The translations under genes and the position numbers were made by a program. The notes beneath the pieces are model-generated. The model was not told where the DNA came from. It searched no databases and saw only the letters and a program-made list of their open reading frames with translations. Of a stretch of DNA of 64,000 bases, positions 8,196 to 17,473 are shown in pieces; positions within the stretch are counted from its first letter, which is position 1, and each line of letters opens with the position of its first letter. This DNA comes from Flavobacterium swingsii (GTDB lineage: Bacteria > Bacteroidota > Bacteroidia > Flavobacteriales > Flavobacteriaceae): the NCBI RefSeq assembly GCF_900111965.1, contig NZ_FOJT01000004.1, positions 248,001 through 312,000 of the forward strand. The letters run 5' to 3'.

Positions 8196-9182
8196 ATGGT
8201 ATTAGTTACAGGAGCAACAGGATTGGTAGGTTCGCATTTGGTTTTGCACTTATTAGAGCAAGGTCAAACGGTGAAAGCCTTATTTAGAAGCAAAAAAGGA
8301 AAACAAAAAGTAAAAACGGTTTTCGAACACTATAATAAACAAGAGTTGTTTGGTAAAATACACTGGTGTCAAGCCGATATTCTAGATATTCCTTCGCTCG
8401 AAGTTGCTTTTCAGGATGTTAATTATGTGTATCATTGTGCCGCTTTAATTTCTTTCGATCCAAAAGATGAAGAAAATCTCAGGAAAATAAATATAGAAGG
8501 GACTCAAAATATTATTAGTTTTTGTATCGATTTTAAAATAAAAAAATTGTGTTACGTTAGTTCTATTGCTGCTTTGGGAGATTTATTACCACACGAAACA
8601 ATTGTTACAGAAGAATGTGAATGGAATCCTGAAATGCAACATAATGATTATGCGATTTCTAAATATGGTGCCGAAATGGAAGTTTGGCGCGCACAACAAG
8701 AAGGGCTTGATGTAATTGTTGTAAATCCTGGTGTTATTCTTGGGCCGCTTTTTTGGATAGATGGAAGCGGAGAAATTTATACTAAAGTAAAAAACGGTTT
8801 GCCTTTTTATACTAAAGGAAGTACGGGATTTGTCTGTGTGGGTGATGTAGTAACTATTTTGTCATTACTGATGCAAAGTGACATTGCAGGAGAAAAATTT
8901 ATCCTGATTTCCGAAAACAAAACGTATCAAGAATTAGTTTTTGCTATTGCCGAAACGTTACAAGTAAAAAAACCAAAATTGCATGCAGGGAAATTTCTTA
9001 CTAGTTTTGCTTGGCGAGTCGATTGGTTTTTAGCAACTTTTTTTGGTAAAAAAAGAACTTTGACAAAAGATTTAGCAAGTGCTTTACATAGTAAAGATGT
9101 TTACTCTAACGAGAAAATAATAAAACAATTAGATTATAAGTTTATAGAAACAGATGCTTATTTAAACATTCTAAAAAATTAA
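8196..9182 (+). CDS. NAD(P)-dependent epimerase/dehydratase (extended SDR)
   Basis: 328-residue extended short-chain dehydrogenase/reductase. The Rossmann motif TGATGLVGSHL is at residues 5-15, the catalytic YAISK (YxxxK) is near 150-154, and PGVILGP lies beyond it. The family uses NAD(P) to modify nucleotide sugars or related compounds; the substrate cannot be deduced. Its stop codon overlaps the stop of the convergent DUF4296 gene by 4 bases. A -7 promoter box sits immediately before the ATG. Confidence 0.9.
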   Translation: MVLVTGATGLVGSHLVLHLLEQGQTVKALFRSKKGKQKVKTVFEHYNKQELFGKIHWCQADILDIPSLEVAFQDVNYVYHCAALISFDPKDEENLRKINIEGTQNIISFCIDFKIKKLCYVSSIAALGDLLPHETIVTEECEWNPEMQHNDYAISKYGAEMEVWRAQQEGLDVIVVNPGVILGPLFWIDGSGEIYTKVKNGLPFYTKGSTGFVCVGDVVTILSLLMQSDIAGEKFILISENKTYQELVFAIAETLQVKKPKLHAGKFLTSFAWRVDWFLATFFGKKRTLTKDLASALHSKDVYSNEKIIKQLDYKFIETDAYLNILKN

Positions 9183-9607
9183 CCTCTAGCAATAACTTTA
9201 GATTTTTTGACTATTTTTTCCAATGAATCTTGCGATTTTTTAGTTTTAACTTTTAATTCTTTACTGAGAACCTTGTCGATTTCTATTTTTTCCTTTTGTA
9301 ATCGGTTAGATACATTTTCGAACATTAATTTATAAGTTTCAATATCTGAAGCGAAGTATTTGTTGTTTTCTACAAACTGTAAACTATCTATTTTGTATTT
9401 CTGATAAATATAAGTTTTGGAGTTTATGCTGTTTTTAGTCAGTTTTTCAGGACTATAACTCTTTAATGCTTGTAGCAAAGCCAAATCATACAAGATGTTT
9501 TCCATTACCGCTTTGTCTATTGGTTTTGCAGGTTTTGGGATTTCATTTTTATTAGAACAAGCGCTAATAATAATTAAAATAGATAGTAATAATATAATTT
9601 TCTTCAT
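9179..9607 (-). CDS. DUF4296 lipoprotein
   Basis: 142 residues. It begins with a lipoprotein signal peptide (MKKIILLLSILIIISAC, lipid-modified Cys at 17) followed by a Pro/Lys linker and a helical domain with MENILYDLALLQALKSY, typical of the Bacteroidota family DUF4296. It is probably an outer-membrane or periplasmic lipoprotein of unknown role. It follows dihydroorotase by 4 bases on the same strand, so the two are probably co-transcribed; that order is, from memory, conserved in flavobacteria. Confidence 0.85.
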   Translation of the reverse strand: MKKIILLLSILIIISACSNKNEIPKPAKPIDKAVMENILYDLALLQALKSYSPEKLTKNSINSKTYIYQKYKIDSLQFVENNKYFASDIETYKLMFENVSNRLQKEKIEIDKVLSKELKVKTKKSQDSLEKIVKKSKVIARG

Positions 9608-9611
9608 CGTA

Positions 9612-10949
9612 TTATCGGTTAAATTCTAATCGCTTGCCGCAATGAATTTCTTTGGTTTTGGAGTTATGAAAAACTAATTCCCCGTTCACAAAAGTATGCG
9701 TGATTCTTGAGGTAAATGTAAAATCTTCAAACGGTGACCAACCACATTTGTATAAAATATTGTCTTTGTTTACGCGCCACGGCATTCCTGTATTTACAAT
9801 AGCCAAATCGGCATAATAACCTTCTTTTATAAAACCACGACGATCTATTTTGAAAATTTTGGCAGGATTGTGTGCTGTTTTTTCGACAATCTTCTCAATC
9901 GAAATTTTTCCTTGATGAAAAGCTTCAAACAAAGCCACAACAGCGTGTTGTACTAATGGTCCGCCAGATGGTGCTGTAGTGTACAGATTCTGTTTTTCTT
10001 CAAGTGTGTGCGGCGCGTGATCGGTAGCAATAACATCTATTCTGTCATCGAGTAAGGCTTTCCAAAGTTCGTCTTTGTCTGCTTGTGTTTTTACCGCTGG
10101 ATTCCATTTTATGAGTGTGCCTTTTTTTGCATAATCATCATTGGTAAACCACAAATGGTGAATACAAACTTCGGCGGTTATTTGTTTGTCTTCGACCGGA
10201 ATATGCGAAAAAAGTTCTGTTTCTTTTGCTGTCGAAACATGAAAAATATGCAATCTTGCGCCAGTTTTTTGTGCCAGAGCTACTGCTTTTGATGACGAAA
10301 CATAACACGCTTCTTCGCTACGAATAAGATGATGAAATTCCATCGGGATATCGTCCCCGTATTCTGCTTTATATTTTGCTAAATTGTTTTGTATCGTTGT
10401 TTCGTCTTCACAATGTACAGCGATGAGCATTTTTGTGCTCGAAAATATTTTTTCTAAAACAGCTTCATTATCAACTAACATATTTCCTGTCGATGAGCCT
10501 AAGAAAATTTTGATTCCTGCAACATTTTTAGGGTTTGTTTTTAAGACTTCTTCAAGATTATCGTTTGTTGCACCCATCATAAATGAGTAATTTGCATACG
10601 ATGATTGCGCTGCAATCTGATATTTTTGTTCTAATAATTCTTGCGTTACGGCATTGGGAACAGTGTTGGGTTGCTCGATATAGGAAGTGATTCCGCCAGC
10701 AATTGCTGCACGAGATTCTGAAGCGATATCGCCTTTGTGAGTAAGTCCTGGTTCGCGGAAATGAACTTGGTCGTCTATCATTCCGGGAATTAAATAATTT
10801 CCTTCAGCATCAATAATTCTGCAATCGGACGATTTTGGACTGATGTTTTCGGCAATTTCTATAATAAATTCATTTTCAATAAGAACATCGCCTTCAAATA
10901 TGATTCCTTCGTTGACAATTTTTGCATTCTTTATTAAAACTTGTTTCAT
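9612..10949 (-). CDS. pyrC: Dihydroorotase
   Basis: Cyclises carbamoyl-aspartate to dihydroorotate in pyrimidine synthesis. 445 residues, class I length. The metal segment reads PGMIDDQVHFREPGLTH near residue 55; the first His of the usual HxH is replaced by Gln, a change I recall from other Bacteroidota. GIKIFLGSSTG supplies the lysine that would be carboxylated, and ATDHAPHTLEEK (about 310) is the C-terminal metal motif. Some relatives act as allantoinase, but the neighbours are housekeeping genes. It heads a run with the DUF4296 lipoprotein. Confidence 0.92.
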   Translation of the reverse strand: MKQVLIKNAKIVNEGIIFEGDVLIENEFIIEIAENISPKSSDCRIIDAEGNYLIPGMIDDQVHFREPGLTHKGDIASESRAAIAGGITSYIEQPNTVPNAVTQELLEQKYQIAAQSSYANYSFMMGATNDNLEEVLKTNPKNVAGIKIFLGSSTGNMLVDNEAVLEKIFSSTKMLIAVHCEDETTIQNNLAKYKAEYGDDIPMEFHHLIRSEEACYVSSSKAVALAQKTGARLHIFHVSTAKETELFSHIPVEDKQITAEVCIHHLWFTNDDYAKKGTLIKWNPAVKTQADKDELWKALLDDRIDVIATDHAPHTLEEKQNLYTTAPSGGPLVQHAVVALFEAFHQGKISIEKIVEKTAHNPAKIFKIDRRGFIKEGYYADLAIVNTGMPWRVNKDNILYKCGWSPFEDFTFTSRITHTFVNGELVFHNSKTKEIHCGKRLEFNR

Positions 10950-10983
10950 TTTTTTGGTTTTTAGTTTTTTGGTAAAATCAAAC

Positions 10984-11709
10984 TTATAATCGATTAAAAA
11001 TTTTTCTTACTCGAAGCATAATTACGCCAAATATGGCTTCCTTAATAATGGCATTGCTCATTTTCGATTCGCCTTTGGTTCTGTCAGTAAAAATAATAGG
11101 CACTTCGGTAATTTTGAATTTGTTTATAAAAGTACGATACTTCATTTCTATTTGAAACGCATAACCAGTAAATTTTATTTTATCTAAATCGATGGTTTCT
11201 AGAACTTCTCTTCGGTAACAAATAAAACCAGCTGTTGCATCGTGTATTTTCATTCCAGTTATAAATCGAACATACATCGAAGCAAAATAAGACATGAGCA
11301 CTCGGTTTAGTGGCCAGTTTACGACATTTACGCCAGTTACATAACGAGAACCTATTGCCATTCCTGCTTTGCCTGTATTACAATCATTGTATAGTTTTTC
11401 TAAATCGGCCGGATTGTGAGAAAAATCGGCATCCATCTCAAAAATATATTCGTAATCGTGTTGCAAAGCCCATTTGAAACCATGTACATAAGCGGTTCCT
11501 AATCCTGATTTTTCTTTTCTGGTTTCAAGAAATAATCCGTCGCTAAATTCTTGTTGCAGCTCGATTACTTTGTTAGAAGTTCCGTCTGGGGAATTGTCAT
11601 CAACAATTAAAACGTGAAATTTTTTGGGTAACGAGAAGACAGCTCGAATGATAATTTCGATGTTTTCTATTTCGTTATAGGTTGGGATTATTACAATTCC
11701 GTCTTTCAT
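10984..11709 (-). CDS. Polyprenol monophosphomannose synthase (GT2)
   Basis: 241-residue family 2 glycosyltransferase. The N-terminus IIPTYNEIENIE, the nucleotide-binding VDDNSPDGTS (about 36-45), and the metal-binding MDADFSHNP (about 93-101) match dolichyl/polyprenyl-phosphate mannosyltransferases (DPM1-like). It transfers a sugar from a nucleotide to a lipid carrier on the cytoplasmic side of the membrane; no C-terminal membrane segments are seen. It sits 34 bases upstream of pyrC on the same strand. Confidence 0.9.
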   Translation of the reverse strand: MKDGIVIIPTYNEIENIEIIIRAVFSLPKKFHVLIVDDNSPDGTSNKVIELQQEFSDGLFLETRKEKSGLGTAYVHGFKWALQHDYEYIFEMDADFSHNPADLEKLYNDCNTGKAGMAIGSRYVTGVNVVNWPLNRVLMSYFASMYVRFITGMKIHDATAGFICYRREVLETIDLDKIKFTGYAFQIEMKYRTFINKFKITEVPIIFTDRTKGESKMSNAIIKEAIFGVIMLRVRKIFNRL

Positions 11710-11795
11710 AATGTAAAATTCTGATGCAAAAATAAGCTTTTTCGCAAATGAGTTTCTTAAATTATTTATAATTAAATAATAGTTTAAAAAATTTG

Positions 11796-11803
11796 TAATT
11801 TTG
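11796..11803 (+). promoter_or_regulatory. -7 box abutting the DUF4271 start codon
   Basis: TAATTTTG fits TAnnTTTG and ends 4 bases before the ATG at 11808, predicting a leaderless transcript. Confidence 0.6.
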
Positions 11804-11807
11804 CACT

Positions 11808-12473
11808 ATGAGTAAAACTGAACTTATTCCTCGAATTGTAGAAAACAAAGATTGGGTAACCATCTTGTTTATTATTGCTTTTACATTGCTTGTTGTTACT
11901 AAAACCGCTTTCGAAAATCGTTTTAGAGATTTTGTAAATTTACTAATTAATGATAAATATCTAAAAATATACAAAGATAGTAGTAATTTAATGAGTTGGT
12001 TTACAATACTTTTGTTTGTTGTTCAGCTTATTTCAATGTCCTTTTTCTTGCAATTAGTTTTAAGTTATTTTGGATATACGACTAAAACAAATTGGGTCAC
12101 ATTTATACAAATATTTACTTTTTTAAGCTTTTTTATATTATCAAAATTCTTGATTGAGAAGATTATTGCCACATCATTTAATATCGAAAATTTTACAGAA
12201 CAGTTCAATTTGTTCAAAGTAAGCTACAGAACTTATATAGGATTGCTATTATTGCCAGTTAACATAATTATGTATTATACAAATATTATGAATACTTATG
12301 CTATAATTGGCGTTATGATTATGTTATTGATAATTAATGCAGTAACTTATTTAGTTTCATTAAAGAATTATCAAAAATTATTATTAAGTAAGTTGTTTTA
12401 TTTTATTTTATATATTTGCGCACTCGAAATAGCGCCTTATTACTTTATGTATTATATTATTACAAAAAGGTAG
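11808..12473 (+). CDS. DUF4271 integral membrane protein
   Basis: 221 residues with about six hydrophobic segments (for example WVTILFIIAFTLLVV near 20-34 and YICALEIAPYYFMYYI near the end). The size, topology and position directly before hemD match the Bacteroidota family DUF4271, whose role is unknown. The next gene begins 11 bases downstream, so the two form an operon. It acts in the inner membrane. A -7 box lies 4 bases before the ATG. Confidence 0.85.
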   Translation: MSKTELIPRIVENKDWVTILFIIAFTLLVVTKTAFENRFRDFVNLLINDKYLKIYKDSSNLMSWFTILLFVVQLISMSFFLQLVLSYFGYTTKTNWVTFIQIFTFLSFFILSKFLIEKIIATSFNIENFTEQFNLFKVSYRTYIGLLLLPVNIIMYYTNIMNTYAIIGVMIMLLIINAVTYLVSLKNYQKLLLSKLFYFILYICALEIAPYYFMYYIITKR

Positions 12474-12484
12474 CGCATTAGAAA

Positions 12485-13243
12485 ATGTTTAATATGAAAG
12501 TGAAAACAATTTTAGTTTCGCAACCTGAGCCAAAGGTTGAAAACTCTCCTTATTTTGAGTTACAAAATAAGCACAAAGTTAAAGTTGATTTCAGACCATT
12601 TATTCACGTGGAAGGTGTCTTGGCAAAAGATGTTCGCACACAAAAGATAGATTTGAACAATTTTACGGCTATTATTTTAACCAGTAAAAACTCTGTAGAT
12701 CACTTTTTTAGAGTGGCCGAAGAAATGCGTTATAAAGTGCCAGAAGATTTGAAATATTTTTGCCAATCGGAAGCGGTGGCATTTTATCTTCAAAAATATG
12801 TGGTGTACCGAAAACGTAAAATATATGTAGGTCAGAAGGATTTTGTAGATATGTCTACTTTATTCAAAAAATATAAAGACGAAAAATACTTATTACCATC
12901 GTCAGATCAACTAAATGCCGATATTCCTCAAACGTTAAATAACTTAAAAGTCGATTGGGTTCCAGGAACTTTTTACAAAACAGTAATGAGTGATTTGTCA
13001 GATTTAAAAGATGTTTACTATGATGTATTAGCGTTTTTTAGTCCAACAGGAATAAAATCATTATTTAAAAACTTTCCAGATTTTGAACAAAACAATACTC
13101 GAATCGCTGTTTTTGGAAGCACAACTCAAAAAGAAGCTTTAGAACATGGTCTAAGAATAGATATTTTGGCGCCAACACCAGAAACACCTTCTATGACTAT
13201 GGCTTTAGAGAAATATGTTTCGGAAGCGAACAAAGGAAAATAA
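12485..13243 (+). CDS. hemD: Uroporphyrinogen-III synthase
   Basis: 252 residues with the HemD architecture: KVKTILVSQPEPKVENS at the start, AIILTSKNSVDHFF (about 60-73), and a second lobe with VLAFFSPTGIKSLF (about 182-195) and AVFGSTTQKEALEHG. It cyclises hydroxymethylbilane to uroporphyrinogen III in haem synthesis. Translation may begin at 12485 or at the ATG at 12494, which fits relatives better. It is the second gene of an operon with DUF4271 and has a strong terminator after it. Confidence 0.88.
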   Translation: MFNMKVKTILVSQPEPKVENSPYFELQNKHKVKVDFRPFIHVEGVLAKDVRTQKIDLNNFTAIILTSKNSVDHFFRVAEEMRYKVPEDLKYFCQSEAVAFYLQKYVVYRKRKIYVGQKDFVDMSTLFKKYKDEKYLLPSSDQLNADIPQTLNNLKVDWVPGTFYKTVMSDLSDLKDVYYDVLAFFSPTGIKSLFKNFPDFEQNNTRIAVFGSTTQKEALEHGLRIDILAPTPETPSMTMALEKYVSEANKGK

Positions 13244-13249
13244 AAACAC

Positions 13250-13278
13250 AACATCTGCTTCGGCGGATGTTTTTTTTA
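13250..13278 (+). terminator. Terminator of the DUF4271-hemD operon
   Basis: The stem AACATCTGC / GCGGATGTT with a TTCG tetraloop is followed by seven or more T residues, just past the hemD stop. Confidence 0.9.
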
Positions 13279-13315
13279 GCTTTAATTTTTATATTTACAG
13301 TTCTAAAAAAATCAC

Positions 13316-14083
13316 ATGAATACATTAAGCCCAAACGGATTTATTGCAACTACAATCGATAATAAAACCGCAACAATCACTTTTAGTCATCCTGCTAGCA
13401 ATTCTTTTCCAAGTAATTTATTAAAGGATTTAACAGCTGAATTAAATTTGTTGAGTGATAATAACTCGATTTCGGTAATAGTATTGAAAAGTGAAGGCAA
13501 TAGTGCTTTTTGTGCTGGTGCTTCTTTTGATGAATTACTTTCTATAGATAATTTTGAAGACGGTAAATTATTTTTTAGTGGTTTTGCGAATGTGATTAAT
13601 GCGATGCGAACCTGCAAAAAAATAATTATTGGGAGAGTGCAAGGCAAAGCAGTTGGTGGTGGCGTAGGTTTGGCTTCGGCTTGTGATTATGTTTTTGCTG
13701 CTGAAAATGCATCGGTAAAACTATCTGAGCTTGCTATAGGAATTGGTCCATTTGTAATTGAACCTGCAGTTTCTAGAAAAATAGGAAAAACAGGCATGTC
13801 GCAACTTACACTTGCCGCTCATGATTGGAAAAGTGCTAAATGGGCTTTCGAAAACGGATTGTATTCGGAAATTTTTTCTTCAATAGAAGATTTAGATTCA
13901 TCGTTAACAATATTTACCTCTAAATTATCTTCTTATAATCCAGAAGCTTTACAAGAAATGAAACAAGTTTTTTGGGAAAACACCGAACACTGGAATACCT
14001 TATTGTATGATAGAGCATCTATTTCTGGGCAATTGGTTTTGTCGGATTTTACTAAAAATGCTTTGAATCAGTTTAAGAAGTAA
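13316..14083 (+). CDS. Enoyl-CoA hydratase/isomerase family protein
   Basis: 255-residue crotonase-fold protein. FCAGASFDELLSI (about 64-76) forms part of the oxyanion hole, and VQGKAVGGGVGLASACDYVFA (positions about 105-125) is the crotonase signature. The exact reaction (hydratase, isomerase or other) is unclear because the usual catalytic Glu positions cannot be assigned by eye. It may act in fatty-acid or amino-acid breakdown. It converges on arfB with 3 bases between stop codons. Confidence 0.88.
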   Translation: MNTLSPNGFIATTIDNKTATITFSHPASNSFPSNLLKDLTAELNLLSDNNSISVIVLKSEGNSAFCAGASFDELLSIDNFEDGKLFFSGFANVINAMRTCKKIIIGRVQGKAVGGGVGLASACDYVFAAENASVKLSELAIGIGPFVIEPAVSRKIGKTGMSQLTLAAHDWKSAKWAFENGLYSEIFSSIEDLDSSLTIFTSKLSSYNPEALQEMKQVFWENTEHWNTLLYDRASISGQLVLSDFTKNALNQFKK

Positions 14084-14086
14084 AAT

Positions 14087-14491
14087 TTAATCCAAATTCG
14101 GTTTCTTTCTATTATTCTTAACCTCAGAAATATTTTTTTTGTCTTTTATTCTTTTTCTAATTACCGATTTTGGAATTTTAGTTGCTTTTCTAATTTTGGG
14201 TACGATTAAAGCATTTTTAATTAATTCTAGAAATCTTTTTGTAACAATAGCTTTGTTTTTTAGTTGGCTTCGATCTTCATCACAATTTAAAATCAATATA
14301 TTTTCTGAAGTTAATCTTGAGGCTAATTTGTTTAAAATCAACTCTTTTTCTTCTTCCGAAAGCGCTTTAGAATTTTGTAAATCGAAACTCAAAACCACTT
14401 TGCTAGATACTTTATTTACGTTTTGTCCACCAGCGCCAGAACTTCGCACGGCTTTATAAGTTAATTCGTTTATTATTTTTTCCGTTTCCAT
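14087..14491 (-). CDS. arfB: Alternative ribosome-rescue peptidyl-tRNA hydrolase ArfB
   Basis: 134 residues. The catalytic GGQ lies in RSSGAGGQNVNKVSSKVVL (residues 17-35), and the basic C-terminal tail (KSVIRKRIKDKK) is what enters the empty mRNA channel. It releases peptides from stalled ribosomes. Its length rules out full release factors. Its start codon shares a base with the stop of the upstream DUF4301 gene, indicating translational coupling. Confidence 0.92.
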   Translation of the reverse strand: METEKIINELTYKAVRSSGAGGQNVNKVSSKVVLSFDLQNSKALSEEEKELILNKLASRLTSENILILNCDEDRSQLKNKAIVTKRFLELIKNALIVPKIRKATKIPKSVIRKRIKDKKNISEVKNNRKKPNLD

Positions 14492-16098
14492 TATTGTGGT
14501 TGGTGCGTAGGTTTTAGTAAATCATTTACCGTTTTAACAGGGCTGAAAGTGATAAGCGGAACTTCTACAAAAACAGTAAGCCAATTTGCCATGGCGCCGT
14601 TCCATAAACCTGGTAATTCGTATGCTTTATAATTTGCTCCGTTTTTGTTTTTGTCGACTATAAAACCACTTTTTTCATCTATAAAATGGTGTAAATTAAT
14701 TTTTTTACCATTATAATTTTTAACACCACAAACAATATCAACTGGATTAAAATGTGTTGCTGATTTGAATATTTGTAATTGCTCTTCATCTTGTAAGTCT
14801 ATTTGAGAACTTTCTATAATTTGCAACGAAATATCTTCATTTGTATTACGAATCCAAAAAGGACCACCGCCAGGCTCATTTTCGTTTTTTACCATACCAC
14901 AAACTCGAATTGGTTTGTTGAAAATTTCTTTTATGTAGGTAATTTTATCATGAAAAGTAGCTTTTTCAAAATTATTTGAAATTACAATATTCAGCTTGTT
15001 TTTTGCAAAAGAAACAATTTTTTCTAGGTCATTTTCGGCAACTAAATTATGGTCAATGTTTTTTAAATAAGTGAAAATCTGATTTTGTAACTGCATCAGA
15101 ATTCCTGCTAATGCTTTTTTGTAAAGCGTAATGGTTTCAATATGATTTTGAATCACATTGTCTATATTTTTGATAAAAATAATATCGGCATCAATATTAT
15201 CTAGATTTTCGATTAAAGCGCCATGTCCTCCCGGTCTAAATACTAATTTGTTGTCTTCATCACGAAAAGGATTATTCTGAAAATCGACGGCAAGTGTATC
15301 TGTTTTTTCGTTTTGATAAGAAAAGCTGATGTTTATTTTGGTATTATTATCGGCTTCTATTTTGCTTTTTACTTCCGATAAAATTTCTTCAAATTCCTTC
15401 TGATGCTCTTCCGAAACGGTAAAATGCAAATTAGAAATTCCGTTTGACGAAGCATAACAAGCACTTTCGTTTAGGTGTTCTTCAATAGGAGTGGCAATGT
15501 GATTTTTGTACTGATGAAACGGCAAAATCCCTTTTGGTTTGTTAGCAAAATCGAAATTTTCGGAACCAATTAGAAATTTTATGAAGTAGTAATTCTTCTT
15601 ATCTGTTGTCCAAGAATGAAAGTCCGGAAAAGTTTCTGCAAGTTTTTGATTTATAGCTTCAAAAAAAGGGAATTTTTCTATTCCGGTTAGAAAAACAGTC
15701 AGACTTGTTGCTTGGTTTTTATTAATATATCCGTTTATGGTATCGATTTCAATATCAAAATTATTCAGAAATTCATTCAGAAACTGAAACATTCTGCTTG
15801 CCGCTCCAGAAGCTGGAACAAACTTTTCTAGTTTCAAATTTGATTTTCTTTCGTCAAAAAAAGCAACTTTTTCTTTAAATTCTTCTTCGGATAAATTCCA
15901 AATTCCGTTTTGTAAAGTCGCAGCACTTTGCAAAGTGATTTTGGGGATTTTATTTCTAAAAATAGAAAGTTGATTTGAAATTGTATCTAATGAAATTCCT
16001 TTCTCCTCAATTTGCTGAAAATCGAAATTGTTGAAACCGTAAGTTTCTATTAAACTATTTTTTGTGGTACTGTTTTTTGCTGTAATATTTTCTTCCAT
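14491..16098 (-). CDS. DUF4301 family protein
   Basis: 535 residues from the ATG at 16098. It matches the Bacteroidota family DUF4301: LEKFVPASGAASRMFQFL near 90-107, FRPGGHGALIENL near 285, and CGMVKNENEPGGGPFWI near 405. PASGAASRM and the GGHG motif suggest a nucleotide- or sugar-phosphate-binding fold, but no activity is established here. A longer start in the same frame would lie within pnuC and encode an unrelated sequence. It overlaps the end of pnuC by 49 bases and arfB by one base, so the three are probably one transcript. Confidence 0.85.
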   Translation of the reverse strand: MEENITAKNSTTKNSLIETYGFNNFDFQQIEEKGISLDTISNQLSIFRNKIPKITLQSAATLQNGIWNLSEEEFKEKVAFFDERKSNLKLEKFVPASGAASRMFQFLNEFLNNFDIEIDTINGYINKNQATSLTVFLTGIEKFPFFEAINQKLAETFPDFHSWTTDKKNYYFIKFLIGSENFDFANKPKGILPFHQYKNHIATPIEEHLNESACYASSNGISNLHFTVSEEHQKEFEEILSEVKSKIEADNNTKINISFSYQNEKTDTLAVDFQNNPFRDEDNKLVFRPGGHGALIENLDNIDADIIFIKNIDNVIQNHIETITLYKKALAGILMQLQNQIFTYLKNIDHNLVAENDLEKIVSFAKNKLNIVISNNFEKATFHDKITYIKEIFNKPIRVCGMVKNENEPGGGPFWIRNTNEDISLQIIESSQIDLQDEEQLQIFKSATHFNPVDIVCGVKNYNGKKINLHHFIDEKSGFIVDKNKNGANYKAYELPGLWNGAMANWLTVFVEVPLITFSPVKTVNDLLKPTHQPQ

Positions 16099-16682
16099 TC
16101 TAAATAACCGTAAACGGCAACAATTGTAAATACTAGAAATTGTAAACTGGTAAATGTATATCCTTTTGCAAAATACAAAGGAATTGATATAAGATCGCCG
16201 ACAATCCAGAAAATCCAATTCTCAATTTTTCTTTTTGCCATGAGCCACATTCCGACAAAAAATATTGCTGTCAAAAAGGTATCTACATAAGAAAACCAAC
16301 TCGTAAATTTACCAAAATAAAGATATACAATGATAACAAAAACGAGTGTTAATACAAAAATAATAAACGCTATTATTTTCTCTTTATTTATTGTTACCGA
16401 AACAGGAAATTCTTCGACATCTCCTTTTTTTCGAGTCCAATGATACCAACCATAAATACTCATGATGAAATAGTAACCATTTATCATAGAGTCGCCTAAT
16501 AATTCCCATTTCCATAGCAAATAAGCATATATAAATGTGCTGACTAATCCTGTTGGGAAAACCCAAATATGATCTTTTTTTGCACACCAAACGCTCCATA
16601 ATCCAAAAATAATGGCGACTAATTCAAGTGTAATTTCGTAGGTTGGATAATCTTTGTATTGAGAAAAAAGATATTCTATCAT
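16050..16682 (-). CDS. pnuC: Nicotinamide riboside transporter PnuC
   Basis: 210-residue inner-membrane protein with about seven hydrophobic segments. The PnuC pattern is visible: FGLWSVWCAKKDHIWVFPTG (about 26-45), the YGWYHWTRKK motif near 81-90, and a late W-rich helix (NWIFWIVGDLISIPLYFAKG). The family takes up nicotinamide riboside by facilitated diffusion. It overlaps the following DUF4301 gene. Some relatives carry thiamine, so the substrate is likely rather than certain; no riboswitch was recognised upstream. Confidence 0.92.
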   Translation of the reverse strand: MIEYLFSQYKDYPTYEITLELVAIIFGLWSVWCAKKDHIWVFPTGLVSTFIYAYLLWKWELLGDSMINGYYFIMSIYGWYHWTRKKGDVEEFPVSVTINKEKIIAFIIFVLTLVFVIIVYLYFGKFTSWFSYVDTFLTAIFFVGMWLMAKRKIENWIFWIVGDLISIPLYFAKGYTFTSLQFLVFTIVAVYGYLEWKKILQQKTVPQKIV

Positions 16683-16744
16683 TAGATTTTATATTGTTGA
16701 TTAACGATTTTAGAATTAAAAAATCTGTGTAATTTGTATTTAAA

Positions 16745-17461
16745 TTATTTATTAAAAAAATTCAAGTTATTTTCAAAAGCAGTTCCTATAACGACTAAAT
16801 CCGCACCAGCTTTATGGGTTTTTTCAATGTCTTTAAAATTTGTAATTCCGCCACCAACAATTAATGGAATAGTAATATTTTTAGAAACCAAAGCAATAAT
16901 CTCTTTAGAAACAGAAACTTTCGCACCGCTTCCGGCTTCTAAATAGATGAGTTTTTTGCCTAACATTTCGCCAGCTTGTGCTGTTTGAAGAATATATTCT
17001 GGATTATTTCTGTTTAATGGTTTTGTTTTGCTTACTCTTTCAACAGCTGTTTCTGCGCCGCTTTCTATGAGAATATATCCTGTTGAAATAATTTCGAGAC
17101 TGGTTTTATTTAAAATTGGAACGGCGTTTACCTGATGTTCTATAAGGTAATCTGAGTTCCTTCCTGAGATTAAGGATAAAAACAAAATTGCATCGGCTTT
17201 GTTAGATATTTGCGACGGATTTCCTGGGAAAAGTACAATTGGTAAATCGCAATTTTTCTTGATTTCTAAAACCAATTCGTCAAGAATATTATTTTCGACA
17301 AGGCTTCCGCCAACAAAAATATGTGTCGCTGGAGACTGATTAATTTTTTCGATTAATTGTTGAATGTTGTTTAAATCGATTTTATCAGGGTCGAGCAAAA
17401 CAGCAAGTAATTTCTTGTTTTCTGTTTTAGCTTTTAAGATTTGATTGTAAATAGTACTCAT
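16745..17461 (-). CDS. Geranylgeranylglyceryl phosphate synthase family (PcrB-like)
   Basis: 238 residues forming a TIM barrel. KLLAVLLDPDKID (about 18-30), YLEAGSGA (about 172-179) and PLIVGGGITNF (phosphate-binding, about 199-209) identify the GGGPS/PcrB family, which attaches a polyprenyl chain to glycerol-1-phosphate by an ether bond. Bacterial members occur in Bacteroidota, and the flavobacterial enzyme is known as a group II GGGPS. The product in this organism is not deducible. It lies 12 bases downstream of the phosphopantetheinyl transferase. Confidence 0.93.
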   Translation of the reverse strand: MSTIYNQILKAKTENKKLLAVLLDPDKIDLNNIQQLIEKINQSPATHIFVGGSLVENNILDELVLEIKKNCDLPIVLFPGNPSQISNKADAILFLSLISGRNSDYLIEHQVNAVPILNKTSLEIISTGYILIESGAETAVERVSKTKPLNRNNPEYILQTAQAGEMLGKKLIYLEAGSGAKVSVSKEIIALVSKNITIPLIVGGGITNFKDIEKTHKAGADLVVIGTAFENNLNFFNK

Positions 17462-17473
17462 TTTTATTTACTT

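Noticed and set aside
14491..16218. Longer start for the DUF4301 gene at 16218
   Set aside because: The extra 40 residues lie inside pnuC and do not look like the family N-terminus.
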